Below, in pieces: positions 34,653 through 43,772 of a stretch of DNA of 64,000 nucleotides; positions within the stretch are counted from its first letter, which is position 1; every line of letters begins with the position of its first letter. The position numbers and the translations under genes are program-made. The stretch covers positions 496,001 through 560,000 of the forward strand of contig JAWKUB010000005.1 in assembly GCA_041398745.1 (NCBI GenBank). The letters run 5' to 3'. The stretch comes from JACKHO01 sp041398745. GTDB taxonomy: Bacteria; Planctomycetota; Planctomycetia; Planctomycetales; Planctomycetaceae. The notes under the pieces were generated by a model. That model worked only from the letters and a program-made list of their open reading frames with translations. It ran no database searches and had not been told where the DNA came from.

Positions 34653-35348
34653 TCAGAACAGCTTCAATTGCTTCTTGGGGATGATCGGCTTATCTGATTT
34701 GGAAGGTTGGCTCGTCCGGGCTGGATCAGCCCCATGCACGTCTGGTGGCGTGACGTCGATTTGTTCAGGATCGCGGTTTGGTAGCGGGACGCGGTTGGTT
34801 TTGCGGATGACGTTTCCGTACATCTGAATGCGGCCTGTTTCGTAAATGAGATCGCAGGTGTTGCTCAGGGAGTTGCCCCAGACCACGTGGCCGTAGAGGT
34901 TTCTGAGTCCCAGATTGATGGCAGACATGCGAACACATCTCAAATCCACATCCTGACCCACGAAATGCCAGTTCGGCTGTAGGTCGGCAGCTGCCAGCAA
35001 CATGCGGCCAGAGCCGACGCAGGGATCGTTGACGCTGCGTCGTCCTTCCAGTCCTGTCTGTTCGGCTGGCAGGTTCATACGAGCCATCATTTCGCAAATT
35101 GGCTCAGGCGTCAGGAACTGCCCATTCTCGCCATACGTGATTCCTCCTTGGAAAAGATCGCCAAGAATGTCTCGTCGGGTGCTTTCCATCGCGGCGATGA
35201 GGTTCGCGAACATTTGAGCGAGTACATCGCAGCCGCGTTTGTCCTTCGGTCCTGAAGTGTGCTTCGCAATCGTCTGCAGATACTCTTCCTCCATCAACGG
35301 TCGGCCCAGTGTGCAGACCGTCACGTGCAGAAAATCCTCAAACGCCAC
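34653..35348 (-). CDS. Orphan N6-adenine methylase-like protein, 5' end frameshifted
   Basis: 231 residues from a GTG at 35348. HsdM-like features: GQFLTPEPICEMMARM, SAM motif I DPCVGSGRMLLAA, and GQDVDLRCVRMSAINLGL. The catalytic motif (N/D)PP(Y/F) is not seen; the expected place reads GNSLSNTCDLIYETG. The frame continues upstream without an ATG (KPLAKESFQYRETEPLFKS). Removing one C from the C6 run (plus-strand G6 at 35445-35450) joins it to an ATG at 35475 preceded by AGGAG, so the full gene is probably 34653-35475. No specificity or nuclease subunit is adjacent. Confidence 0.7.
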   Translation of the reverse strand: MAFEDFLHVTVCTLGRPLMEEEYLQTIAKHTSGPKDKRGCDVLAQMFANLIAAMESTRRDILGDLFQGGITYGENGQFLTPEPICEMMARMNLPAEQTGLEGRRSVNDPCVGSGRMLLAAADLQPNWHFVGQDVDLRCVRMSAINLGLRNLYGHVVWGNSLSNTCDLIYETGRIQMYGNVIRKTNRVPLPNRDPEQIDVTPPDVHGADPARTSQPSKSDKPIIPKKQLKLF

Positions 35349-35574
35349 CGCACGGCTGACACTCGAACGCTGAGAAACTTCTTCAAGGGATTTGAAGAGC
35401 GGTTCGGTCTCTCGGTACTGAAAGGATTCTTTTGCCAGAGGCTTGGGGGGAAATCAGGCGTAGTGATGTTGGCATGGCTCCTGATTGAACTCGAATGTTT
35501 CGTCAGCGAGAGGCCAACTCGTGACCCGGAGACTGCCAGACACGTTGGCGAATCGCAACAGGTTCGTGGACTTA

Positions 35575-35580
35575 ATCAAG
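35575..35580. repeat. IS21 target site duplication, left copy
   Basis: ATCAAG at 35575-35580 repeats at 38224-38229, exactly flanking the element. Confidence 0.85.
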
Positions 35581-35735
35581 TGTAGACGCCGGTTAGAAAA
35601 CGTAGCGCTGGGTGGGGTGGATGTGACGGAGTAAAAGTGTAGCGCCCAGATGATCACTTGTTGTCAGATGTTCAGACTGTTGGTTTTCACCAACTGTTTG
35701 AACCTAAAGACAGCGAGGGACGGGTGTTCACTGAT

Positions 35736-37244
35736 ATGCAGAAGTGGGCAGAGATTCGTCGTCGTGTGTTGACGGGTGAGATCAGTAAGCGCGCAGCGTG
35801 CCGTGAATATGACATTCACTGGGAGACGCTGCAGAAGATTCTCACGCACACTGAGCCGCCGGGATATCGAAGAACGAAGCCTCGGGGTTCCAAGATTGAT
35901 CCGTTTGTTCCGATCATCGAGCAGATTCTCGATGCGGACAAGCAGGTTCATCGTAAGCAGCGGCATACATCGCAGCGGATTTTCGAGCGACTGCGTGATG
36001 AACACGGCTATGACGGCGGAATCACGCTGGTCAACCAAGCCGTCCGGAACCTGAAGCAGCGTAGCAAAGAAGTGTTCTTTCCGCTGGCGCATCCGCCGGG
36101 CGAGGCGCAGGTGGACTTCGGTTTTGCCGATGTCTGGCTCAACGGTGAACTAACGAAGGTGGCTCTCTTTGTGATGACGCTGCCGTACTCGGATGCCATC
36201 TTTGTTCAGGCATTTCCGAGGGAGTGCACTGAGTCGTTCCTCGAAGGCCACGTCCGAGCCTTTGAGTTCTTTGGTGGTGTGCCGACCCGCATCAGTTACG
36301 ACAACAGTAAAGTGGCGGTGGCCAAGATCGTAGGGAACCGCGAACGCGAAGTGACCAAAGAGTTCCTGCGGCTGAAGAGTCACTTCCTCTACGAAGATCA
36401 TTTCTGTCTGGTGCGGCGTCCCAATGAGAAGGGGCATGTGGAACGACTGCTCGACTTTGCACGCCGTTCTTTCCTGGTGCCTGTCCCTCAGATCAACGAT
36501 CTGGAACAACTCAACGTACAGCTTGCCGCGTTATGCAAAGCCGACCTGGAACGAACGCTACGCGGTAAGTCTGGCTCCAAGCGTGAATTACTCATCGAAG
36601 AACAACAGGTTCTCAGACCGATTCCCAGCGAGCAGTTCGAAGCGCGACGACTGCAAATTGTGCATGCGAATTCCCTGTCGCTCATTCGCTTTGATCGGAA
36701 CAGCTATTCGGTACCGACGCAGTATGCATATCGGTCGTTGACGGTGGTCGCCACGGTGAACGAAGTCCGTATTTCCTGCGGTGATGAACTCATCGCCACG
36801 CATTCCCGCTGTTGGCACAAGCAGCAGTATTTCTTTGATCCATTGCACTATCTGGGACTTCTGGAACGTAAACCAGGCGGATTCGATTTTGCCAGGCCAT
36901 TCGAAGAGTGGGAACTCCCGGTCTGCTTTGGCATTCTGCGAAGGCGTCTGGAAGCAGAACTCGACGGTCTGGGAACCAAGGAATTCATCAAGATTCTCAG
37001 GCTGCTCGAGCGGCATTCTCTTGCGACGCTGAAGTCCGCTGTGCAGCACGCACTGGAAATTGGTGCGAGCAGTGCTGATGCCATTCGGCTCATTCTGGAA
37101 TACCAGCAGGAACCTGCCGTTGATCTGTTCTGCCTGGATGGGCGTCCACATTTGAAGCAGGTCCGAGTCGGGAAAACCAATGTCTCTGCCTACCAATCGT
37201 TACTCACCACTTCAACTAACCCTGGAGAATTTTTTCGCTCATGA
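35736..37244 (+). CDS. istA: IS21 transposase IstA
   Basis: 502 residues from the ATG at 35736 (MQKWAEIRRRVLTG); the frame is open 26 codons further upstream. N-terminal HTH (SKRAACREYDIHWETLQKIL). The RNase-H-type catalytic core has Asp in QVDFGFADVW, Asp in RISYDNSK and Glu in EKGHVERLL. A beta-barrel-like C-terminal part follows (Mu-C type). It cuts and joins the element ends. Usual family length is about 500. The stop overlaps the istB start by 4 bases. Confidence 0.95.
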   Translation: MQKWAEIRRRVLTGEISKRAACREYDIHWETLQKILTHTEPPGYRRTKPRGSKIDPFVPIIEQILDADKQVHRKQRHTSQRIFERLRDEHGYDGGITLVNQAVRNLKQRSKEVFFPLAHPPGEAQVDFGFADVWLNGELTKVALFVMTLPYSDAIFVQAFPRECTESFLEGHVRAFEFFGGVPTRISYDNSKVAVAKIVGNREREVTKEFLRLKSHFLYEDHFCLVRRPNEKGHVERLLDFARRSFLVPVPQINDLEQLNVQLAALCKADLERTLRGKSGSKRELLIEEQQVLRPIPSEQFEARRLQIVHANSLSLIRFDRNSYSVPTQYAYRSLTVVATVNEVRISCGDELIATHSRCWHKQQYFFDPLHYLGLLERKPGGFDFARPFEEWELPVCFGILRRRLEAELDGLGTKEFIKILRLLERHSLATLKSAVQHALEIGASSADAIRLILEYQQEPAVDLFCLDGRPHLKQVRVGKTNVSAYQSLLTTSTNPGEFFRS

Positions 37245-38110
37245 ACACTTTCACCCCCGAACGAAATCCCACTTCTCACCTGGGAGCGAAAGCTCCAGAC
37301 AAACCGCCTCGGCGGATGAAGAAGATCGAAACGAAAAGTCTGGTGCTGCTGAAGCATCATCTCAAAGCCTTGCGTATGCCCACGCTGCTCGCTGAGTGCG
37401 AGAAAGTCGCTGGTCAATGCGCCACAGACAACATCGACCATCTTGGCTTCCTGCTGAGGCTGTGCGAGTTGGAACTCATTGACCGCGAACGTCGTGCGTC
37501 GGATCGACGTCTTAAAGCAGCGCAATTCCCCAATCACAAAACACTCGACAGCTTTGACTTCCATGCTCAACCTTCGCTCAATAAGTTGCTCATCACCGAA
37601 CTGCTGCGGGGCGAATACCTCGACAAGAAAGAGAATGTACTGCTGGTCGGAAACTCTGGGACCGGTAAAAGTCACATCGCCACAGCATTAGGGATTGCCG
37701 CATGCGGCCAGGGCAAACGCGTGAAGTTCTACCGCGTGACGGAACTCATCACGCTGCTCTTGGAAGCTCGTGAAGAACGCGATCTCGTAAAACTCAAGAA
37801 GCAACTCTCCAAACTGGACCTGTTAATCCTGGATGAACTTGGCTACGTCCCGGCCAGCAAAGTGGGGGCCGAGTTGTTCTTCGATGTCATCAGCACAGCC
37901 TATGAGCGGCTGAGTATCGTCATTACCACCAACCTGCCGTTCGAACATTGGACCGAGGTGCTGGGTAGCGAACGCCTCACCGGAGCCGCTCTGGACCGCC
38001 TGACACACCGCTGCCACATCCTCGAAGCCTCCGGCGAAAGCTTCCGTCTGCAAGATGCCCAGCGACGGAGGACAAAACACTCAAGACCCAGCCAACCAAA
38101 GACGAAGTAA
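37241..38110 (+). CDS. istB: IS21 helper ATPase IstB
   Basis: 289 residues. An extra 30-residue N terminus precedes the usual IstB start. AAA+ DnaC-like ATPase with Walker A GNSGTGKSH, Walker B LDLLILDELGY and sensor IVITTNLPFEHW. It selects and remodels the target for IstA. ATGA overlap with istA indicates coupled translation. Confidence 0.96.
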   Translation: MNTFTPERNPTSHLGAKAPDKPPRRMKKIETKSLVLLKHHLKALRMPTLLAECEKVAGQCATDNIDHLGFLLRLCELELIDRERRASDRRLKAAQFPNHKTLDSFDFHAQPSLNKLLITELLRGEYLDKKENVLLVGNSGTGKSHIATALGIAACGQGKRVKFYRVTELITLLLEAREERDLVKLKKQLSKLDLLILDELGYVPASKVGAELFFDVISTAYERLSIVITTNLPFEHWTEVLGSERLTGAALDRLTHRCHILEASGESFRLQDAQRRRTKHSRPSQPKTK

Positions 38111-38302
38111 CCTGTAATCACCACCCCGGCCGAGCAGCTCACATCCCTCCGCCGGGCTCTTTGTTGCCAACCAGCGCTACGTTTTTCGCCCACCCAGCGC
38201 TCGTTTTCTAACCGGCGTATACAATCAAGGCATTCCTGAGTGCGTCTGTTTCTAATTGTGCCGGATTGCGCTGAACGGCGTTCACGGCTAAGATGGAATG
38301 GA

Positions 38303-38830
38303 ATGCGGGACATTAATAACCAGAACTTTGGCCTGTTGATTGCCTACGTGCTGCCAGGGTTTATTGCCGTCTGGGGCTTGTCGCATGTCTCCACCACCGT
38401 TCAGTCCTGGCTGGGAGCGAATGCTGACGGGCCGTCGATTGGCGGGTTTCTGTATGTCACGCTGGCGTCCGTGGGGGCGGGACTGACAATGAGCACACTC
38501 CGTTGGTTGCTCATCGACACGCTGCATCATCGTACGGGAGTTAGGCCACCTGAATGGGACTTTCGTCTGCTCAGCACACGTCGCGAGGCGTTCGATGTGC
38601 TGGTGGAGAGCCACTACAGGTACTATCAGGCGTATTCGAATTCCTTGCTCTCCATCTGGTTGGCAGCATTGTTTCGCTGGCCAGTCGAGTCAACAGGATG
38701 GAAAGAGGTTGTTGCGGTACTGGTGTTGACCGCACTGTTCTACCTGGGAAGCCGGGATTGCCTGTCGAAGTATTACCGCCGGGCTGAGGCAATGCTGGCC
38801 TCTCCTACTTCTTGCGACGACGAGTCGTAG
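38303..38830 (+). CDS. Multi-pass membrane protein, unknown function
   Basis: 175 residues from the ATG at 38303 (MRDINNQNFGLLIAYVLPG); the longer frame upstream reaches back to near the IS end and is not supported. Three to four membrane segments: residues 8-28, 50-70, and a pair around 115-155. The loop between contains RPPEWDFRLL. No named family. It overlaps the convergent XRE gene by 26 bases. It may belong to the restriction locus, but nothing in the sequence proves it. Confidence 0.6.
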   Translation: MRDINNQNFGLLIAYVLPGFIAVWGLSHVSTTVQSWLGANADGPSIGGFLYVTLASVGAGLTMSTLRWLLIDTLHHRTGVRPPEWDFRLLSTRREAFDVLVESHYRYYQAYSNSLLSIWLAALFRWPVESTGWKEVVAVLVLTALFYLGSRDCLSKYYRRAEAMLASPTSCDDES

Positions 38831-39071
38831 ACGCCAGTCGGTTTTCGAGATTCTCGACAAAAACTGACAGCGTCGTCCCGAGTTGCTGGCAAATCGTGCG
38901 GACTTGAACGATGTCGAGACGACGGTCACCACGCTCGTACTTGCTGACAAACGACTGCGATTGTTGCAGCTGATCGGCAAGCTCAACTTGTGAAATACCG
39001 GCCTCGTGTCGCAACTCCTTCAGGAGTTCCAGCACCGTCTGGTATTCGGTTGTGTAAATCGTCTTGTCCAT
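38805..39071 (-). CDS. XRE-family transcriptional regulator
   Basis: 88 residues. A single Cro/CI-type HTH occupies residues 12-68: LLKELRHEAGISQVELADQL then QSQSFVSKYERGDRRLDIVQ, and the tail is very basic (ASTTRRRKK). It lies next to a restriction endonuclease gene transcribed the other way, and a perfect 8-bp inverted repeat lies between them, so it may be the controller of the restriction operon or autoregulate. The alternative is an antitoxin-like regulator without a partner. Confidence 0.82.
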   Translation of the reverse strand: MDKTIYTTEYQTVLELLKELRHEAGISQVELADQLQQSQSFVSKYERGDRRLDIVQVRTICQQLGTTLSVFVENLENRLASTTRRRKK

Positions 39072-39118
39072 CGCCGCCTTGCCAAATGAAGGAGGCGGAT
39101 GCTAAAGTCCGTTTCGGG

Positions 39119-39137
39119 ATAGTCCAAAGTGGACTAT
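39119..39137. promoter_or_regulatory. Candidate operator of the XRE regulator
   Basis: ATAGTCCA-aag-TGGACTAT, a perfect inverted repeat 48 bases upstream of the XRE start and 34 bases before the 30-codon ORF. A half-site AAAGTCC lies about 10 bases to its left. Confidence 0.55.
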
Positions 39138-39170
39138 ATGGCACTCATTTTTCAACGTAAGGAACCTGAA

Positions 39171-39263
39171 ATGACCAACGGAATCGGAAAAGAACACAAG
39201 GACGAAGAGCAGCCCAAGAAGGAAGAGAAGACACCGGCCCCCAAGTCCGAAGCGAAGAAATAG
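39171..39263 (+). CDS. 30-residue Lys/Glu-rich peptide
   Basis: Begins MTNGIGKEHKDEEQPKKEEK and is almost entirely Lys, Glu and Pro. AAGGA lies 7 bases before the ATG, better than most starts here. It may be a true micro-protein of the restriction locus or a leader. No family is recognised. Confidence 0.45.
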   Translation: MTNGIGKEHKDEEQPKKEEKTPAPKSEAKK

Positions 39264-39411
39264 AGTTTGGCTTTGGGAGGATTCGGGAGGTACTCCGTGT
39301 ACCGTTCACAGATTGGCTGGCGCTGAGGGTGGTGCCGCGCTATGATGCTGGGGAATTCTCCCGTCGCATCTGATTACAGACTTACGCCAATTCGGCAGAC
39401 AACAGGGTATT

Positions 39412-40137
39412 GTGCTCGCAGAACAAATGCAGATTCTGCAAGCAGCCCTCGCTGACGTGGAGGCGCAACTCGGCGACTCCACGGAACGACTTAAGGCCAC
39501 GTTTGATGATGTCATCCTCCAGGCGGAACAGATCGCTTACAACAAGTATCTGAATGCAGAAGCGGTCTACGGGGGACAGATACTGACCGCGTTCCTGAAC
39601 GAATTGTTCGGAGAAGATCTCTCGGCAGACCTCGCAACGATGGAACGCGAGTTCCGCCAGCACTTCCATCTGCTCGACAAGTTCTTTCTGTCGCTGGCTC
39701 AAGGACGCAAGTCGCGGGCGGGAAGCGCGTTCGAGTTCTTTCACCATGCTCTGTTCCGCAAGCTGGGCTATCCGTTCGAGGAACAGACCCTGCTTAGTGA
39801 CAGCAAACCCGATTTCCTGATGCCGTCAGCGGCCTATTATCAACAGAATCCCCTGCACAGCATTGTGTTCACCGCCAAGCGAACACTGCGTGAACGCTGG
39901 CGGCAAATCACGACTGAAGGGACACGCGGTATCGGGATGTATCTGGCGACCATCGACAGCAAGGTCACATCACAGCAGTTGCAACACATGGTCGGCCACA
40001 AAATCTTTCTGGTCGTTCCGGAACAGATTCGTCGGAAAGCGTATCCGGACGCCACAAACGTCCTCAGCTTTGCCCGGTTCTTCGAAGACCACCTCGATCC
40101 GAAACTGAGAATCTGGAAGCGGGATGGTGTGTTGTAA
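39412..40137 (+). CDS. EcoRII-type restriction endonuclease (C-terminal catalytic domain)
   Basis: 241 residues from a GTG at 39412. The frame is open about 20 codons further upstream with coding-like sequence (SHLITDLRQFGRQQG) but no ATG, so the start is uncertain. Catalytic domain: SRAGSAFEFF (Glu108), DSKPDFLMPS (Asp134), FTAKRTLRERWRQI (Lys156), then IFLVVPEQIRRKAY. These match the PD-(D/E)XK core of EcoRII-C. The N-terminal effector domain of EcoRII is absent, so this is a minimal form. It is convergent with a C5 methyltransferase 5 bases away, forming a type II restriction-modification pair. The CCWGG-like specificity is inferred from the family only. Confidence 0.85.
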   Translation: MLAEQMQILQAALADVEAQLGDSTERLKATFDDVILQAEQIAYNKYLNAEAVYGGQILTAFLNELFGEDLSADLATMEREFRQHFHLLDKFFLSLAQGRKSRAGSAFEFFHHALFRKLGYPFEEQTLLSDSKPDFLMPSAAYYQQNPLHSIVFTAKRTLRERWRQITTEGTRGIGMYLATIDSKVTSQQLQHMVGHKIFLVVPEQIRRKAYPDATNVLSFARFFEDHLDPKLRIWKRDGVL

Positions 40138-40142
40138 TGGGA

Positions 40143-41144
40143 TCACGCGACCAGGACTGCTTTCCGGCTGCTGGCTGCGGCATTCTTGGAACGCAATGAG
40201 TTGTTGCATACCGTCAGTGGCTTCAATTGAGCAACAACGTGCTGGGCCAGATACATCATCAGTGGAACGCAGACCGAGTTGCCAAACTGCCGATACGCCT
40301 GAGTATCGGAAACAGGGATGACATGGCTGTCCGGGAAGCCCATCAGGCGGGCACATTCACGTGGTGTGAGGCGTCGCGGGTTACGACCTGACTGAGGAAT
40401 CAGGATTTCGCTGCCATCTTTGTGGTATCGGGCGGAGAGCGTACGCGTCACGCCATTGCGGCTTGCCAGCCCATACCCGAAGCCATTCCCCTTTTCCCGG
40501 TGTTTCTCGGCATGTTGCTGCAGGTAGTTCCACAACTTGTCGCTGAGCGTGTACTTCTCATCAACCCGGCGTTCAAGAATATCGCAAAGTTTGACGCCAC
40601 GACTGGGTAGCGTGGCTGGCAGTGAGAGTTTCCGGTCGCGACAGGCGACAATCACCGTTCGTTCACGATGCTGCGGCACAAAAGCCGCTGCGTCATAAAT
40701 CTCCCAGCTGACGTGGTACCCGGCTTCTTCAAGCAGCGAAACCACCGTTCTAAATGTGCGACCTCGATCGTGAGATACCAGGTTCTTCACGTTCTCCAGA
40801 AATACGAGACGTGGTTGATGATCCTTCACAATCCGGATGATTTCGAAGAACAGGTTTCCCTGATGTTCATCGTCAAACCCATGTTTCCGGCCCAGACTGA
40901 TCTTCTTGGAAATCCCTGCCAGTGAAAATGGCTGACACGGAAAACCGCCCACCAGAATGTCGAACTGCGGGATCTCGTCACTGGCGATCTGCCGAATGTC
41001 TCCTGCCGGAGTCTCGCCAAAGTTGGCCCGGTAGGTTTCTTGGGCGAATCGATCCCACTCGGATGAAAACACACAGTGACAGCCCGCGTTTTCAAAGGCA
41101 ATCCTCAGACCTCCGATGCCGGCGAACAGATCAATAAACTTCAA
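40143..41144 (-). CDS. DNA (cytosine-5-)-methyltransferase
   Basis: 333 residues. All key motifs are present: FIDLFAGIGGLRIAFE (SAM motif I), GGFPCQPFSLAG (motif IV, nucleophile Cys70), FLENVKNL (motif VI, Glu117), VPQHRERT (motif VIII), a target-recognition region around residues 180-240, and YRQFGNSVCVP (motif X). Dcm/EcoRII-methylase-like. It protects the host from the neighbouring endonuclease. The last 25 residues are Ser/Ala/Lys-rich and not part of the fold. Confidence 0.96.
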   Translation of the reverse strand: MKFIDLFAGIGGLRIAFENAGCHCVFSSEWDRFAQETYRANFGETPAGDIRQIASDEIPQFDILVGGFPCQPFSLAGISKKISLGRKHGFDDEHQGNLFFEIIRIVKDHQPRLVFLENVKNLVSHDRGRTFRTVVSLLEEAGYHVSWEIYDAAAFVPQHRERTVIVACRDRKLSLPATLPSRGVKLCDILERRVDEKYTLSDKLWNYLQQHAEKHREKGNGFGYGLASRNGVTRTLSARYHKDGSEILIPQSGRNPRRLTPRECARLMGFPDSHVIPVSDTQAYRQFGNSVCVPLMMYLAQHVVAQLKPLTVCNNSLRSKNAAASSRKAVLVA

Positions 41145-41273
41145 GTACAGGCAGAGTAGCGCGAAAACGAGTCGACCACCAGGTCTTCAGACCCGACCTT
41201 GCAATTCTGTCAACAGGAAATGAACTCTCCGGCGACGTTGCGCAAGTTTGCAATCGCTGCTAGCATCAAAGCA

Positions 41274-41501
41274 ATGACCGAACGAAATTGCAAAATCTGC
41301 GGCGCTGCCGTGCAGCATGACGGAGAGAACTTCCCGCTGACATTCTGCTCTCAGGAGTGTGCCCGCAAACGCATCTGCGGCAACTGCCGCCAAATGTTCA
41401 CTCCCAAGAACGCTTCGTCACCACCAAGCTATTGTTCACAGAAATGTGCAAGAGACATGCGCTGGGGACGACAAGGTTCACTTGGCCTGTCCAGGAGGTA
41501 G
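41274..41501 (+). CDS. Small Cys-rich zinc-finger protein
   Basis: 75 residues from the ATG at 41274 (MTERNCKICGAAV). Four Cys clusters: CKICG, FCSQECARKRICGNC, YCSQKCAR. The repeated CSQxCAR resembles a tandem FCS/MYM-type zinc finger. It stands alone, transcribed towards the convergent ATPase gene. The function is unknown, possibly nucleic-acid or protein binding. Confidence 0.6.
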   Translation: MTERNCKICGAAVQHDGENFPLTFCSQECARKRICGNCRQMFTPKNASSPPSYCSQKCARDMRWGRQGSLGLSRR

Positions 41502-41562
41502 CTGGGAGTTGAGAACTTTTAATCTCCATAGCGATCAGGAAGTCGACCATCCGCTGTAGTCT

Positions 41563-43718
41563 TCAGCCCGAACGAGCAGAGCCTGTTCCCCAGCGTTGTT
41601 GGCTCACTTTGCGAATGACAGCACTATGCCTTGCCGGGCACTTTGGTGGCGGCAGGGTTGTCATGCTGAACGTTTTGGCTGCTCCGTGGATGAGCAGCCT
41701 CAGATAGGCGTGGTATTTCGGGATTCTCAGCAGGTCGTCGGGGGTGAGGCCGTGGCCGAGGAGGTTGGTGAGGATTTCGGCGTCGCGGGGGCCGACGGTC
41801 ATGCAGAGCGTGGAGCCGCAGTTGCCGAGGACTCCGGCCAGTGTTTGCGGATCGAGTTGATCCAACATCTGGGTGCTGAGAACGTAGCTTGTGCGGTACT
41901 TCCGGGATTCGGCCAGTGCATCGGCTATCGTGGAATTGCCATCAGCGAGGTACGAGTGGAACTCGTCAATGACGACCACACAATCAGTGCGATCCTGTTC
42001 GGGAATGTCAGCCCGACTCATGGCGGCCACTTGCAGACTGGATAGCAGCAATGAACCGAGTAGAGTTGAGGCATCGTGTCCGAAAGTTCCTTTTGAGAGA
42101 TTGCAAATCAGTACCTGCGACTGGTCCATGATGTGCCGCAGCTGAATCCCCTGCCCGCAATTCAGAATCCGTTGCAGTCGCTCGTTGGTGGTGAACGCCC
42201 CGAGCTTGTTCTGCAGACTGGCGATGTATTGCGTGCGGTCGCGGTCGTTCCAGCGGTTGAACTCGGTCAGCCAGAACTCTCTTACGGCGGCGTTCATAAC
42301 CTGGGCCACGACCGTCTTGCGGAACGGGGCGTCGACCAGCAGTCGCTGCAGACTCGACAGCGACGCATGGGGCGTGTCGATCAGCGAAAGCAGACAATTG
42401 CGGAAGATGTGCAGCAGCCTCGGGGCCGAGCCGTCATCAAACCCGAACACGTTCTTGAACGAGGTCAGAACGCCGTCCGCGACCAACGTGGGATCGGTAC
42501 CGGGCGGCCCGATCATGGGATTGAATCCTACCGTTGCGACTCGTTCCGACGCATCGAAGTAAATCACGTCATTCGTGCGGCGTTTGGGGATGACGTCCAA
42601 CACTTCTTCGGCCAGTTGGCCGTGGGGATCGAACAGGATGACACCCCGATTCGCTTCCACCTGCTGTCGGACAACGTTCAACAGGAACGTTGATTTACCG
42701 CACCCGGTCTTCCCAATGGCGAGCAAATGACGGCGGAGGTCATCCATCGCGATCCCGAACTGATTCCGTTGCCGCCGAAACTGTACCCGGCCCAGGATGG
42801 TCTCATCCCCCATCCCTTTCCTTGTGGTGAGTTCAACCGGAGGTTCTACCTCTCGGAATGCTGAGCGCTGCACGCGGGAGACGGTGTCTCCCGACGCCGT
42901 CAACGGATGCCAGAGCGTCGCGATTTCTGTGGGATTCAGCAGGAACCCGCGTCTTGGTTGTCGTCGTACGACAATAAACGCCGCCTCGCTGTGGAATCGC
43001 CCGAACGCTCCGGCGATTTCGCGGAGCTTCCGCTGGGCGATCGGTTCCGCATCAACGGGTGCAACTACCCGCAGCGTCAGCCAGGATTCGAACAACGGTT
43101 GGTCGAGCTTGTCGAGCGGCGGCAATTCGGCCCCTGTTCCCCGCTGCAGCCAACGAGCCAGTAGTCGTGACCGGAGATAAGAACTACTCGCTACTCGCAG
43201 GAACCACTGCTGAGCCCGGGAACTCCGGAAGCCCTTTTCCAGTCGTCGAACGATCCAGTCCGTTTGCTTCAGCCGCCGTGCCATCGCAGCTCGGATCGAA
43301 AGTTCAATCGAGCATTCAAACCGCCCCGAGTTCCCGGTGCGAATCGCAGCCAACAGTCCGGCGACCGGATCAGAAAACTGCCTTCCATCCGCCAGATCAA
43401 GAAACTGTTCGTACGTTCTCAGCGAGAGAATGTCGGGCCACAGCCGCAAATGTGCCTGCCAGGTCTGTTGGTCTTTGGTCGTTGACGCCAGTGTCCGCTG
43501 CACGGTGACGCCAGGATACGTCCTGCAGTTCCTGTAGGAACATGATTCGTAGCTCATCAGGCAGTCGGGCCGCCAGTCCCACACTCCCCTGCTGAGAACG
43601 GGAGCAACAGCGTCAGCGGTGCCGATTTCGCCCGCATCCGATGCACTGCCCGCAGCAATGATTCCATCGCCAGCGGGCCGCGTGTATTGCCGATGGGCGG
43701 TAGAATTCTCAGCTCCAT
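41563..43718 (-). CDS. TraD/VirD4-HerA-like ATPase with two apparent frameshifts at its 5' end
   Basis: The long open frame reaches 43827, but its first 110 codons look noncoding. A better reading starts at the ATG 43718 (MELRILPPIGNTRGPLAM), shifts +1 near 43585 into VGLAARLPDELRIMFLQELQD, and +1 near 43519 into YPGVTVQRTLASTTKDQQ, after which the frame is intact. Walker A is AIGKTGCGKSTFL, Walker B VVVIDEFHSYLAD; YVLSTQMLDQL and a conserved Arg-rich region follow, as in TrwB/TraD-type motors. It probably moves DNA during transfer or replication. It pairs with the relaxation protein at 44023, as the homologue at 6887 does with 4854. Confidence 0.8.
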
Positions 43719-43772
43719 ATGAAATCAACCATCTCAACAGTCGCGCAGCGACTCTCAACGGGCCACTGGCCC

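Larger units (their letters stand above)
35581..38223 (+). mobile_element. Complete IS21-family insertion sequence
   Basis: 2,643 bp. Left end TGTAGACGCCGGTTAGAAAA; the right end, read inward, is TGTATACGCCGGTTAGAAAA. Both continue into CGnAGCGCTGGGTGGG-type sequence, and an additional copy of the CGTAGCGCTGG motif lies inside the right end, as in the multiple terminal repeats of IS21. It carries istA and istB overlapping by ATGA. The intact ends, open genes and intact target duplication suggest a recent insertion. It landed about 100 bp upstream of the methylase start. Confidence 0.95.

Noticed and set aside
36588..37196. 202-codon minus-strand ORF within IS21
   Set aside because: Shadow of istA.
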